DNA from: Pedobacter sp. V48
GTDB lineage: Bacteria > Bacteroidota > Bacteroidia > Sphingobacteriales > Sphingobacteriaceae
Direction of reading: 5' to 3'
Assembly (NCBI RefSeq): GCF_000523515.1
Contig: NZ_AWRU01000013.1
Coordinates: 49,288 to 84,556, forward strand
Length of the DNA stretch: 35,269 nt
The position numbers and the translations under genes were made by a program. Positions within the stretch are counted from its first letter, which is position 1. Each line of letters opens with the position of its first letter. Below the pieces are notes generated by a model. The model was not told the origin of the DNA. It did no database searches and saw nothing but the letters and a program-made list of their open reading frames with translations. Below are positions 7,356 to 15,833 of this stretch, piece after piece.

Positions 7356-8864
7356 TTATGGATACTTAGCCAGGAAGTAAGCGTAAATATTGGGACGAAT
7401 TGCCTTTAAAGTTGCTGGCTGATTAATGTACAAAGAAAATGCCTCAGCAAAATACTCACTTTCTTCGGTTTTTGTTTTAGCATAGTCACTGACCCCTTTG
7501 CCCAGGCCACCGTCTTTTCCTAATGCTTCTCTAAAAGCTCCTTTGGTTTTATCGGCGCTTAGGACCTCGCCTCCCTTCCCGCCAGTACCTTCATTTGGTC
7601 TAAAATCTAGTGCATGGCCAAATTCATGAGCCATTATAAATGCTTTTTGTGGCAGTGTAGCACTAAAAAAATCACCATACACTGTAATTCTCCTCTTCCA
7701 GTCTGTACTGCCTTTGGGACGGACTTGACTATATTCTGCTGATTCGTTTTTCGGTCCTTTTTGGCTTTGTCCTAAATGGATGGGGATTCCCTTTGCCTGA
7801 CTTAAAATACCTGTTGGCACTATATCTAAAGCTTCTAATACCTGATCAAATTTTGCATCACTCATGGTTTCCGGTGGGTCGCCTAATGGATCATTTCTTA
7901 CCGGAACCGCATTTGTTATCTGGTAGGTTGTTTCGTACCTCTGTCGTTTTTGAGCCGGAGTTTCTGTACTTGTGCTTGCAGTAAAATTGCTCAGTTTTTC
8001 TATGGCCAACTGAACGTTTTTCATTCTTTTGGCTCCCTTTCCGCTGGCATCAAATTCGGTTGATGTAAAACGGACTATAGCATTTGGCCCTGTTACTTTA
8101 GCATCTGCCGGATTCGTCTCTCCGCTTAGATCCAAATGCTGCACAGTAGTTATATTAGTGAGGGCAGCATCGGTTGCTCCACTGTTTAAGTTAAAATTAT
8201 AAAGGATCAAGGCCCTCATTGCACCTTCAACCCAGGCCTCTGTTGGATCAAAACCTTTTACAACATAGGTAACATTGTATCCTGGGCGAACATCTCGAAC
8301 AATACCTTTTTGAAAAAACTTTGAAATGTTTGTCTGGAGATTGAAACCATTATCGTAATGGATACCTTGCCGCGTTGCGGCATCATAGGATTCAAGATTT
8401 TGAACGGTATCTTCTGCTGGCATGGGAGAACGTTGTATGCTATTCCCATTTTGCTGCATGGTATGTGTTAGCTCATGGGCAAGTAGATGTTTGCCTTCCG
8501 CAGAATTTGGGCTATACATATTTTCATTAAAATAGATATCCTTTCCTACGGTGAATGCCTGTGCATCCAGTGACGTGGAAAGCTGATTGGCGTCGGTTCC
8601 TGTATGGATATTAACATCAGAAAAGCTGGTTCCTAACCTGCTTTCCATAAAGCTTTGTGTATCTTTATCCATTGGTGTTCCAGCACCTCTTGAGGCTTCA
8701 ATCTGGTCGCTAACCTCTGCTTTTAGTTTTGGTTGGTTGTGATAAATCAATTGATCAGTAGAATCACTTTTACTGTGTTCGTTTTGGAATGATGCAGGTG
8801 TGGGAGCATCAGCATCTTTTGCTTGCTGATTTGCAGTGTTGTCCGATTTGCCTGTACCTTTCAT
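7356..8864 (-). CDS. DUF4157 eCIS cargo with anthrax-lethal-factor-like metalloprotease domain
   Basis: This 502-aa predicted payload carries two HExxH sites. The first, H130-E-L-T-H134, belongs to the DUF4157 domain (about residues 58-140). The second, H413-E-F-G-H417-ALD, is followed by Y461 in SDYAKTK and by E470 in ESEYFAEAFSLY. Anthrax lethal factor has HEFGHAVD, then SYGRT, then NEAEFFAEAFRL; its zinc ligands are the two His of HEFGH and the first Glu of that last motif, and its catalytic-site Tyr lies in SYGRT. The match in motif, order and spacing (Y to E is 9 residues here, 7 in lethal factor) supports an ATLF/peptidase M34-type zinc endopeptidase. The N terminus lacks the GDPDDP and CxxC segments of the other two cargo proteins. 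The gene starts 10 bp after the stop of its upstream neighbour. The target is unknown; a eukaryotic substrate is an inference from the family. Confidence 0.88.
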   Translation of the reverse strand: MKGTGKSDNTANQQAKDADAPTPASFQNEHSKSDSTDQLIYHNQPKLKAEVSDQIEASRGAGTPMDKDTQSFMESRLGTSFSDVNIHTGTDANQLSTSLDAQAFTVGKDIYFNENMYSPNSAEGKHLLAHELTHTMQQNGNSIQRSPMPAEDTVQNLESYDAATRQGIHYDNGFNLQTNISKFFQKGIVRDVRPGYNVTYVVKGFDPTEAWVEGAMRALILYNFNLNSGATDAALTNITTVQHLDLSGETNPADAKVTGPNAIVRFTSTEFDASGKGAKRMKNVQLAIEKLSNFTASTSTETPAQKRQRYETTYQITNAVPVRNDPLGDPPETMSDAKFDQVLEALDIVPTGILSQAKGIPIHLGQSQKGPKNESAEYSQVRPKGSTDWKRRITVYGDFFSATLPQKAFIMAHEFGHALDFRPNEGTGGKGGEVLSADKTKGAFREALGKDGGLGKGVSDYAKTKTEESEYFAEAFSLYINQPATLKAIRPNIYAYFLAKYP

Positions 8865-8874
8865 AATTTAGTTA

Positions 8875-10113
8875 TTACCAGTCACTGCTACCACTTTCTG
8901 GTGCTGTAGTTACAGCAGCCCCAGTCCAGCTAATTTCTTCGTCCCAGTTCCACCACATATATTGGGGTTCCATTCCACTTAATGGAAAATAACTTGCAAA
9001 TCTGCCAAATGATGCTTGATCCATTGTGTTGTACATCCAAACTCTTATTGTAGCGGTATGAGCTGCACAGTTAATGGAATCTACAGTAACATAAAGGCCA
9101 AAAGAACCGATTGAACAAGTGTATAAATCCATGGACTGTACGCCAGGTCCTACTAGTCTTGAGCTTTGATAAAGTAAAAAAGCATTTCTACAGGTTTCCG
9201 GATCGGTACCTGCTGGGCTGGAAATCCAAAGAGGGTAAGCATTTGGATCTGTCACAGGAGGTTTGGTCATCCCGGCATGCCAAGATGAGTCTGTTCGATG
9301 ACTGGCTGCCCAGGCAGCACAATCTGATGAAATATTTGCTTTTATTGAATTAAGTCCATCAATTACAGGCTGCCAAATTCTAACTAGTGCAGTATAATTA
9401 TCACTTTCGGGCATATCCCATTGTGTAGCACTAGAAAATGGTGAAAAGAATTCATCCAATATTGCCCCGATGGTTGTTCTTTGTACTAGCTTTTTATTTT
9501 TTATAGATGAATCTTTATCTTGCTGAAGTGTATGTGTTAACTCATGTGCAAGCAAATGTTTCCCTTCGTCTGACTGTGGCTGATACGCTCCTTGATTAAA
9601 ATAAATATCGTTTCCAACAGTAAAGGCCTTAGCACTAAGGTTGTTGCTTAGTTGTACCGATTGATTATCTGTATGAATATTAACATCGCTGAAATCGCTA
9701 CCGAAGCGACTGCTCATAAAGCTATTTGTTTCAGCGTCCATTTTACTTCCGCTACCTCTGGAGGCTTCTATTGCGCCTGAAACATGATCACTTACGGTTG
9801 AGGTATTCTCAGCTTTAGCCTGGATACCAGTGGTTATTCCTGCAATTACGGGTTTTCGCCTTGCTTTATCTTCTTCCTCGCAATGAGTGCATTTTCTTTG
9901 AATAAATGAGCTTTGAGGCATTCGCATTACCTGATCAGCAACTTCGTCAGCCTCATTTTCCAAAGGATCATCAGGAGAACCAACTGTTAGTTTTGCCTGA
10001 AAAAAAATATCGGCACCAGTTTTATCAGTGGCAAGGTCACTTTGTTGTATTTCCTCTTGGTGAGCTGCTGCTATTGGCGTTGCAACAGGCTCTGAAACTG
10101 CAACTTCTTTCAT
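8875..10113 (-). CDS. DUF4157 eCIS cargo with unrecognised Cys/Trp-containing C-terminal domain
   Basis: This 412-aa protein shares its N-terminal plan with the 1608-aa cargo: MKEVAVSEPVATP, then VGSPDDPLENEADEVADQVM, then KCTHCEEED, then the DUF4157 domain with H190-E-L-T-H194 and QQD. Residues about 210-412 match no family I can name. They contain four cysteines (in SSDCAAW, ETCRNAF, LYTCSIG, SINCAAH), a repeated aromatic pattern, and the ending FGRFASYFPLSGM then QYMWWNWDEEISW. No catalytic triad, HExxH or nuclease pattern is evident in that part. It may be a binding, lectin-like or pore-related domain, but that is a guess. The gene follows the AAA+ ATPase gene by 22 bp, where cargo genes usually begin in eCIS loci. 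Confidence 0.8.
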   Translation of the reverse strand: MKEVAVSEPVATPIAAAHQEEIQQSDLATDKTGADIFFQAKLTVGSPDDPLENEADEVADQVMRMPQSSFIQRKCTHCEEEDKARRKPVIAGITTGIQAKAENTSTVSDHVSGAIEASRGSGSKMDAETNSFMSSRFGSDFSDVNIHTDNQSVQLSNNLSAKAFTVGNDIYFNQGAYQPQSDEGKHLLAHELTHTLQQDKDSSIKNKKLVQRTTIGAILDEFFSPFSSATQWDMPESDNYTALVRIWQPVIDGLNSIKANISSDCAAWAASHRTDSSWHAGMTKPPVTDPNAYPLWISSPAGTDPETCRNAFLLYQSSRLVGPGVQSMDLYTCSIGSFGLYVTVDSINCAAHTATIRVWMYNTMDQASFGRFASYFPLSGMEPQYMWWNWDEEISWTGAAVTTAPESGSSDW

Positions 10114-10129
10114 AGTGTAATATTTTGAA

Positions 10130-10134
10130 CCTCC
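10130..10134 (-). promoter_or_regulatory. strong Shine-Dalgarno-like GGAGG ahead of the first cargo gene
   Basis: On the minus strand AAAGGAGGTTC begins within the stop codon of the ATPase gene. GGAGG lies 16 nt before the cargo ATG, longer than the usual 5-9 nt. Such a site is unusual in Bacteroidota, where initiation mostly does not rely on Shine-Dalgarno pairing. Confidence 0.35.
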
Positions 10135-10135
10135 T

Positions 10136-11506
10136 TTAAACGGTTTTTCCCTCTTTTCTGAATTCTTTTTTTATACCCTCCAAGATGTCTTTCCCCCGAA
10201 TAATATTTTCATTTCGGTTAAGTGCCATTAAAGACGCGTATTGCACTACATTTATGATCGAGCCACCGGCGAGTTCATACTTTTCGGCAATGGTATCGAT
10301 ATCCAAATCTTCTTCGAGTTGTGCTTTATTACTAAATGTTTGTCGCCATAATATAGAACGCTCGTTACTCTTAGGTAAAGGGAAATGGATAATAGACTGT
10401 AAACGTCTACCGAACGCTTCATCTACGTTATTGCGCATATTGGAACTTAGAATTACCAAGCCATTGTAATCTTCCAAGCGCTGTAACAGATATGCAATTT
10501 CTTGATTTGCATATTTATCATGAGCATCTGAAATTGATGTCCTTTTTCCGAACAGCGAATCGGCCTCATCAAAAAATAAGATCCAGTTTTTATGTTCAGC
10601 TTTTGCGAATACTTTTTCCAGGTTTTTCTCTGTTTCTCCGATGTATTTTGAAATCACCATAGATAAATCTACTCTATATACATCTACACCTGCCAGTTTA
10701 CCAAAAAGTCCTGCTGTTAGCGTTTTTCCCGTTCCTGGCGGACCATGAAATAATGCTTTGTAACCAGGTTTCAACATTTTTTTCATCCCCCAATCATTCA
10801 TTAACATGGGACCGTGTTCTAACCAGATTTTAATTTCATTTAACTGTTGCATGGTATGCCTGTCGAGTACCAAATCTTCCCAATTGAGTGGTGTGTTTAT
10901 TCTTTTGGCCGGAAATTCCATGCTAAAGGATGGCTTACGTAGTTTACCTCCGGTAAAAAGATCGATATACTCATCGTTGATTAATAATTGCCCACTTAAT
11001 ATGGGTTCGTTTGTTGGGGATGATCCAAGCCACAGAATATTATGAATTTTGAAGAGGTGGTCGGCATCAAAAAACTGTTGTACTTTAAAGCGCTTGCTTA
11101 AATCGCTACCGGCCAGTAAAAAAGAAGCGGTTTCCCCTGTTGGCAGAAAACCGCTGTGAAACGCCCCCCTTAGACCTCCATACTCTGTTACTCCGCGATC
11201 TTTTAATGTTGTTCTGATAAAAAAAACATCAAGTAATTGTGGTGCAACATGTGGAAGCAATGCTAAAACTAAAATTAGCCTTTCGGAAAATGATAGTTGA
11301 TAGAATTGAATAAATTCATAGAAAACCGATTCTATCTGATCAGATTGTGGTGGTTCTATATCATAAATAGATTCATACTCGCATTCCTCGCCAAAATGCA
11401 ATTTTAGTCTTGTTTGAAGTACTTTTTCAAACCAGTTAATTTCATCAAGCAGATCTAATGCATTTAAATGATATGCATCCTTTTTAAAAGATTGTTCTTT
11501 TACCAT
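10136..11506 (-). CDS. AAA+ ATPase of the injection system (Afp15/Pvc15-like)
   Basis: With the start chosen here the protein has 456 aa. It has a Walker A motif GPPGTGKT with Lys261, a Walker B motif WILFFDEAD near residues 308-316, and the downstream GRR of a sensor/arginine-finger region (DEAFGRRLQSIIHF). The N-terminal 200 residues are the helical domain typical of eCIS ATPases. Every eCIS locus has one such ATPase; it is needed for assembly or cargo handling, though its exact step is not settled. The frame is open 54 bp further upstream (ATG at 11558-11560), but that would overlap the tape-measure gene by 61 bp and add a poorly conserved-looking MEYWHCQTSLVKRNHTYR. The ATG at 11504-11506 overlaps the upstream TAA by only 7 bp, so I prefer it. 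Confidence 0.93.
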   Translation of the reverse strand: MVKEQSFKKDAYHLNALDLLDEINWFEKVLQTRLKLHFGEECEYESIYDIEPPQSDQIESVFYEFIQFYQLSFSERLILVLALLPHVAPQLLDVFFIRTTLKDRGVTEYGGLRGAFHSGFLPTGETASFLLAGSDLSKRFKVQQFFDADHLFKIHNILWLGSSPTNEPILSGQLLINDEYIDLFTGGKLRKPSFSMEFPAKRINTPLNWEDLVLDRHTMQQLNEIKIWLEHGPMLMNDWGMKKMLKPGYKALFHGPPGTGKTLTAGLFGKLAGVDVYRVDLSMVISKYIGETEKNLEKVFAKAEHKNWILFFDEADSLFGKRTSISDAHDKYANQEIAYLLQRLEDYNGLVILSSNMRNNVDEAFGRRLQSIIHFPLPKSNERSILWRQTFSNKAQLEEDLDIDTIAEKYELAGGSIINVVQYASLMALNRNENIIRGKDILEGIKKEFRKEGKTV

Positions 11507-12975
11507 TCTGTATGTATGATTTCTTTTAACCAGGGAAGTTTGACAGTGCCAATACTCCATGGCAAACGATCGAGTAGAATATCCACCCCAGTACGTTCAA
11601 CCTGTATCAACCATGAATTATCTTTTTGAGTTACTTTGCCTTCACGTAAAAAAAATGTATTCTGAAGGGCATCAATGCTCGATCCTTTTAGGGCTTCCCA
11701 ATAGCTAACAACTGTTCGGAGTAGTAATTTTGATTCTTCTTTTTCCTTTTTTTTCAGTTTAATACCTTTCGGAATCAAGTCCGTGGGCCGTATGCCACAT
11801 AGAATTTTGTTCAGTGGCATTTCCCATTCATTATATTTTTCGCTGCCGCATTGCAAATAATAGAGCAAAATTGCTGCACGTATCTGAGCCCCGGAAGATA
11901 TAAACCGATTGTCATTATCAATTATCCCAAGATCTTTAAAATAAGCCGGCAGAAACGGGTGCAGCAGGATCAATCCTGCATTTTCTATATATAAGCTCTC
12001 TTTAGAATGATGGTTGTCGGCAAGTTCTTTTTGGTGCTGTTTTTCAGGTTGATCTGTTAAATTTATTACATTAATCAAATCATCGTAGATACGTTTTTCC
12101 AAATTAGACCAGGCAGGGTTAAGCGTAATCCCTATTACTTTGTTTTTAAATCCTTTAGATAAAACAGGAAAGGATTTCACTAAAATAATCAGGAAGTTTT
12201 TGATCAGATCTGTTTCATCAGCGTGTAATACTGTAAAGCCTAAAAGTCGCTTTAAGAATGTGTTTTTGGAAATATTAAAAAGCTTTGTTAACTGATTTTT
12301 CTCTTCCAGAAGTTTATTGATGTTTATTCTAATAGAATGATCGGAGTGCAAGTTTATAAAATGGTTGATATAGATCTCAAGATTTGTAGTGTCGCTATAA
12401 TTGGTAAATCTGTTGATCGTTCTTTCCGCTTCAAGAATGGACAATGCTTTGATTTTAATCAATAGCTTAAGGAAAAACTCTTTGTGTTCATCATCATCAA
12501 ATGCATCAAGAATCTCGGATGGCGATTTTCTATGCTGTTTTTCATACCACCAGGGATAAGTTCCATTTTCAAGAAAATACAATAAGGCAAGTTTTTTCTG
12601 ATTCTTCCCACTATTATATTCAACCGAAGTTGATGAAATATTGGGTTCAGGATTAAAACTACCGCCAACAGAGAAGTCTTTATTGTATGGGTTTTCTTCG
12701 AACTGTTTTTTAAGCTCGTTGACAATCTTCTCTTCTACGATTTGTATAAATCTGCTTTTGAACTCACTTATCTGTAAGTTACCGAGGTCGACCTGAATTG
12801 AATTAATAGTTACGTAACTGTCCTGGTGTATGTTTTGGTAAAAAATCCGCTCATAAATTTCAGGTAGTTTGCTGCTTATTATCTCATTTAAATATTGTTT
12901 ACAATCAAACGCAAGTTTTTCATCACTGGCCTTGAGCCTGATTTTTTGCCTGCGGATAATTACATCACCATTCAC
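11500..12975 (-). CDS. contractile injection system tape-measure protein (Afp14/Pvc14-like)
   Basis: This 491-aa protein fits the CIS tape-measure family, which sets tube length. The N terminus VIIRRQKIRLKASDEKLAFD followed by a strand-helix region (INSIQVDLGNL) is characteristic. So is the C-terminal core with AGLILLHPFLPAYFKDLGI and QIRAAILLYYLQCG, ending VDILLDRLPWSIGTVKLPWL. The middle is mostly helical and charged. It lies between the 949-aa gene (2-bp gap) and the ATPase gene (7-bp overlap), which is the usual Pvc13-Pvc14-Pvc15 order. No signal peptide or membrane segment is seen, consistent with cytoplasmic assembly. Confidence 0.9.
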   Translation of the reverse strand: MNGDVIIRRQKIRLKASDEKLAFDCKQYLNEIISSKLPEIYERIFYQNIHQDSYVTINSIQVDLGNLQISEFKSRFIQIVEEKIVNELKKQFEENPYNKDFSVGGSFNPEPNISSTSVEYNSGKNQKKLALLYFLENGTYPWWYEKQHRKSPSEILDAFDDDEHKEFFLKLLIKIKALSILEAERTINRFTNYSDTTNLEIYINHFINLHSDHSIRININKLLEEKNQLTKLFNISKNTFLKRLLGFTVLHADETDLIKNFLIILVKSFPVLSKGFKNKVIGITLNPAWSNLEKRIYDDLINVINLTDQPEKQHQKELADNHHSKESLYIENAGLILLHPFLPAYFKDLGIIDNDNRFISSGAQIRAAILLYYLQCGSEKYNEWEMPLNKILCGIRPTDLIPKGIKLKKKEKEESKLLLRTVVSYWEALKGSSIDALQNTFFLREGKVTQKDNSWLIQVERTGVDILLDRLPWSIGTVKLPWLKEIIHTEW

Positions 12976-12977
12976 AT

Positions 12978-15827
12978 TTAGCGATTAAATTTAAAACCTC
13001 TGGTAATAACATTTGCTTTACCTACAGTGACGGCACCTTCTTTTCTTATGGCTTCATCTTTAATTAAGCTGATGCCTCCCTGTACTTCTGCTAAGGCAGC
13101 ATTTACATCTCTGGCGTTTGTTACATCACCGGTTATTGCCGTGTTTTCTAGCTTTTCGGTAATTACATTGGCATTTTTAATGTAATCTTTTTCAGCAGCA
13201 ATTCTTTCCGGAGTTCCGGCCTGAAGGCGCTCCATCTTATCTTGAGCAGCTCTTAGAGCATCTAAATCTGCTGTTATTCCTAAATCTTTACCAGGAACCG
13301 TGAATTTTGTTGGTGTAAGTACTGTGGTAAATAAAGACGAATTCTCGTTTAAACGTTTATCAAATCCATCGAGTTTAATATTCAAGCCCTTAATGCTTTC
13401 CTCTACTCCTTTATTAACCCTTACATTGATCCTATCATCTAAATCTATATCCTTGATATAAGGAACAAGCTTCAGATTAAGGTCTTTGGTATAATTAGGT
13501 ATAATTTCGAAAACATGATCTATTGGGAATTTCGGAATTATTGGAGTTCCCGGAGGCAATGGTAAAGGAAGTGGAGTATATATTGGCGGGTTGTTTACCA
13601 CGTCCTTATCAATACTGGCATAAGGAAGCATAAAATCAGCCACTACTGTCTTATCATCGGCAGTGTAAACAATTACAAATGTTCCCCCTCGTAATACACC
13701 ACCGGCATGTTCCAAGCCAGGATTTTCTTTCATAAAGTTGCCAAGCATTAACCCGGTTTTCTTTTTGATTATTGTATTTTGATAGATACTTGAAATAACA
13801 TCCGTTTTTCTGAGGATGTCGGAATTGAGTATAAAATCGTGTGGAATGGCCGTATTTGAAAAGGTAAACTGCTTGGTTTGTGCTTTAACATTGCTGGCTG
13901 CTGTAATGATGTTTGATACTGCAGAACGGTACTTTACATAATCAAACCTTACATCACCAATGTCTACAGCATTGTCATAAACATTTTGCCTGGCAGTTTT
14001 AAATTCAGTTGCAGGAATTAATGTGGTAGCTGCATCTGTTACTTTTACAAGATCATCGTTAACTGAGTCGGCATCATCCATTCTATCAAAAAATGTGCTT
14101 TTTATCGATTTTTCATACATATATAAATGCGGGAAAAACCATGGCCGTGGAGGAATTGTTTCTAATTTCTTCTCGACCTGAACAGATATGATATTTATCG
14201 GCAAATTATTTTCCAGAATAATTTTGTTAAGTGAGGCTTCAACATCAGTAAGTTTAAACCCTATGTGCCCTTCTACCCTGAAAAAAGTATATTTAAGGAT
14301 GTTATATTTTAAGGGTGTAATTGTAGCGCCAACATTGGAGTATTGATTTGAATTATAAGATAGAATCTGGTTCTCTTTTTTGCGGTTGTTCGCATTAAAA
14401 TTCCAGTATAGATTTATAGGAAAACTTGCATTATAGCTGTAATAGAAAGGTATACTTCGTTCGCCAAGTGGTGCATCTTCAAAAAGACTTGGTATTATTT
14501 TAAGGCCTGTATCTACAGAACGGAAATCCTCAGCTTTTGGAACTTTGAAGCTGCTAATCATGCTATGTATGCGCATAAAATTGAATCGGGTTACTTCATC
14601 TGAATCATTAGCGCTGTTCAATATCGGCGATTCGTAAAAATGATGGCGATATTCCAAATCTATGTGTATTTTATTGAACCGCTTGATCAATATGCCAAAA
14701 TTGAACCGGATATTATTTGGTTTTAAAATATTTGCGCGAAGCAAATTAGATATTGGTCTGGCTTCGAGTACTGGTCGTTCTCCTATAGGCGGAATTCTTA
14801 AATCTGGAAAAATTACCGGTATTGGATTTTTTAAGGTTGCATCCCTAACCAAACCAATCAATACATGTTTAGGAAATAAATCAACATCCGGTGAGGCCAG
14901 CATATCATCAGAAAATAGGCTTTCTCTAAGCTCGTTATAGGCATAACTAATGTCGCGGGCATAATCATATACATACTGACCGTAAAAGGACTCACTCAGC
15001 TTAAATTGTTCCTCCAGTAGGCTTTTCCACTTCTCTGTTGGATCGCCCCCTTCAAAATCATCTTCAACCACCAGTTTGCAAACCTGGTAAGCTTTAGTAA
15101 GCTTGGCTATAATATCGTCCTTTACAACTAAAGCATTATTAAATGATGCGTTAAGCTCTTTATAAGTATCTAGGTCGGTATTGACAACAACCCTGGGGAT
15201 GTTGAGGTCGTCAAGTGAAAAATAATCTTTATTCATTGAAGGCATGCTTTGAAGCAAAGCGCCTATATTATTTTTATGGATAAGCAAAATCTTTAGCTCT
15301 TTTACGGCAATAACGCCTTTGTTGTCACAATCTGTTCCAGTACATAGATCGGGATCATTGTTGTAATCTTCCAGGTATAAGATACCTGCATAATCTTTCA
15401 ATGCAGTGCCGGTTGTTGCTTCAAGCGTTGCCAGATCTTTGCCAGGTATGGAGCCTACCTGTCGGCTATCTCTTAATTCGAACATCGGTAAGGGCTGATC
15501 GCTATCATTAAGAAAATAAGGATATTTGGCGTTTAAATCTTCAAAAACATCATATTGATCAAACTCCTGGTCGTAATCGAAATACAATAGGTCGCCATCG
15601 GTAGTAATTGCGGCGCCTTTTGAAACTACAAGATGTTTGTTATCTATTACCCCTATTTCTAGCCCATAGATAATCCCGACACCAATTGCTTTGGTTCGTG
15701 TTAATTTGTTCTGTACGTCCAGATAGTTGAATAAATCATTCAACTGATCTGCCGTTAATACCTGATCATTTTCGAAAATAGTAAAGCGGGTATTGTCTTT
15801 ACTAATTTGGTCGAGCACATTACCCAT
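12978..15827 (-). CDS. large eCIS structural protein, fibre/baseplate-tip candidate (Pvc13 position)
   Basis: This 949-aa protein has no catalytic motif I recognise. The N-terminal 100 residues (FENDQVLTADQLNDLFNYLD, then GVGIIYGLEIG, then KGAAITTDGDLLYFDYD) resemble the attachment regions found in phage and eCIS fibre-type proteins, where a beta-rich domain with an itTDGDll turn precedes a long variable part. The middle is long and polar. A proline-rich piece (TPLPLPLPPGTPIIP) lies at about residues 750-770. The last 100 residues look like a coiled coil (ALRAAQDKMERLQAG onward). In PVC/Afp loci this slot holds the tail fibre, so receptor binding is a reasonable inference, but in Bacteroidota systems this protein may instead be a baseplate or cage component. 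Confidence 0.6.
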   Translation of the reverse strand: MGNVLDQISKDNTRFTIFENDQVLTADQLNDLFNYLDVQNKLTRTKAIGVGIIYGLEIGVIDNKHLVVSKGAAITTDGDLLYFDYDQEFDQYDVFEDLNAKYPYFLNDSDQPLPMFELRDSRQVGSIPGKDLATLEATTGTALKDYAGILYLEDYNNDPDLCTGTDCDNKGVIAVKELKILLIHKNNIGALLQSMPSMNKDYFSLDDLNIPRVVVNTDLDTYKELNASFNNALVVKDDIIAKLTKAYQVCKLVVEDDFEGGDPTEKWKSLLEEQFKLSESFYGQYVYDYARDISYAYNELRESLFSDDMLASPDVDLFPKHVLIGLVRDATLKNPIPVIFPDLRIPPIGERPVLEARPISNLLRANILKPNNIRFNFGILIKRFNKIHIDLEYRHHFYESPILNSANDSDEVTRFNFMRIHSMISSFKVPKAEDFRSVDTGLKIIPSLFEDAPLGERSIPFYYSYNASFPINLYWNFNANNRKKENQILSYNSNQYSNVGATITPLKYNILKYTFFRVEGHIGFKLTDVEASLNKIILENNLPINIISVQVEKKLETIPPRPWFFPHLYMYEKSIKSTFFDRMDDADSVNDDLVKVTDAATTLIPATEFKTARQNVYDNAVDIGDVRFDYVKYRSAVSNIITAASNVKAQTKQFTFSNTAIPHDFILNSDILRKTDVISSIYQNTIIKKKTGLMLGNFMKENPGLEHAGGVLRGGTFVIVYTADDKTVVADFMLPYASIDKDVVNNPPIYTPLPLPLPPGTPIIPKFPIDHVFEIIPNYTKDLNLKLVPYIKDIDLDDRINVRVNKGVEESIKGLNIKLDGFDKRLNENSSLFTTVLTPTKFTVPGKDLGITADLDALRAAQDKMERLQAGTPERIAAEKDYIKNANVITEKLENTAITGDVTNARDVNAALAEVQGGISLIKDEAIRKEGAVTVGKANVITRGFKFNR

Positions 15828-15833
15828 AATATT

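Noticed and set aside
11507..11560. Upstream ATG giving an 18-residue longer AAA+ ATPase
   Set aside because: It would overlap the tape-measure gene by 61 bp; the ATG at 11504-11506 overlaps its stop codon by only 7 bp and fits the coupling seen elsewhere in the operon.
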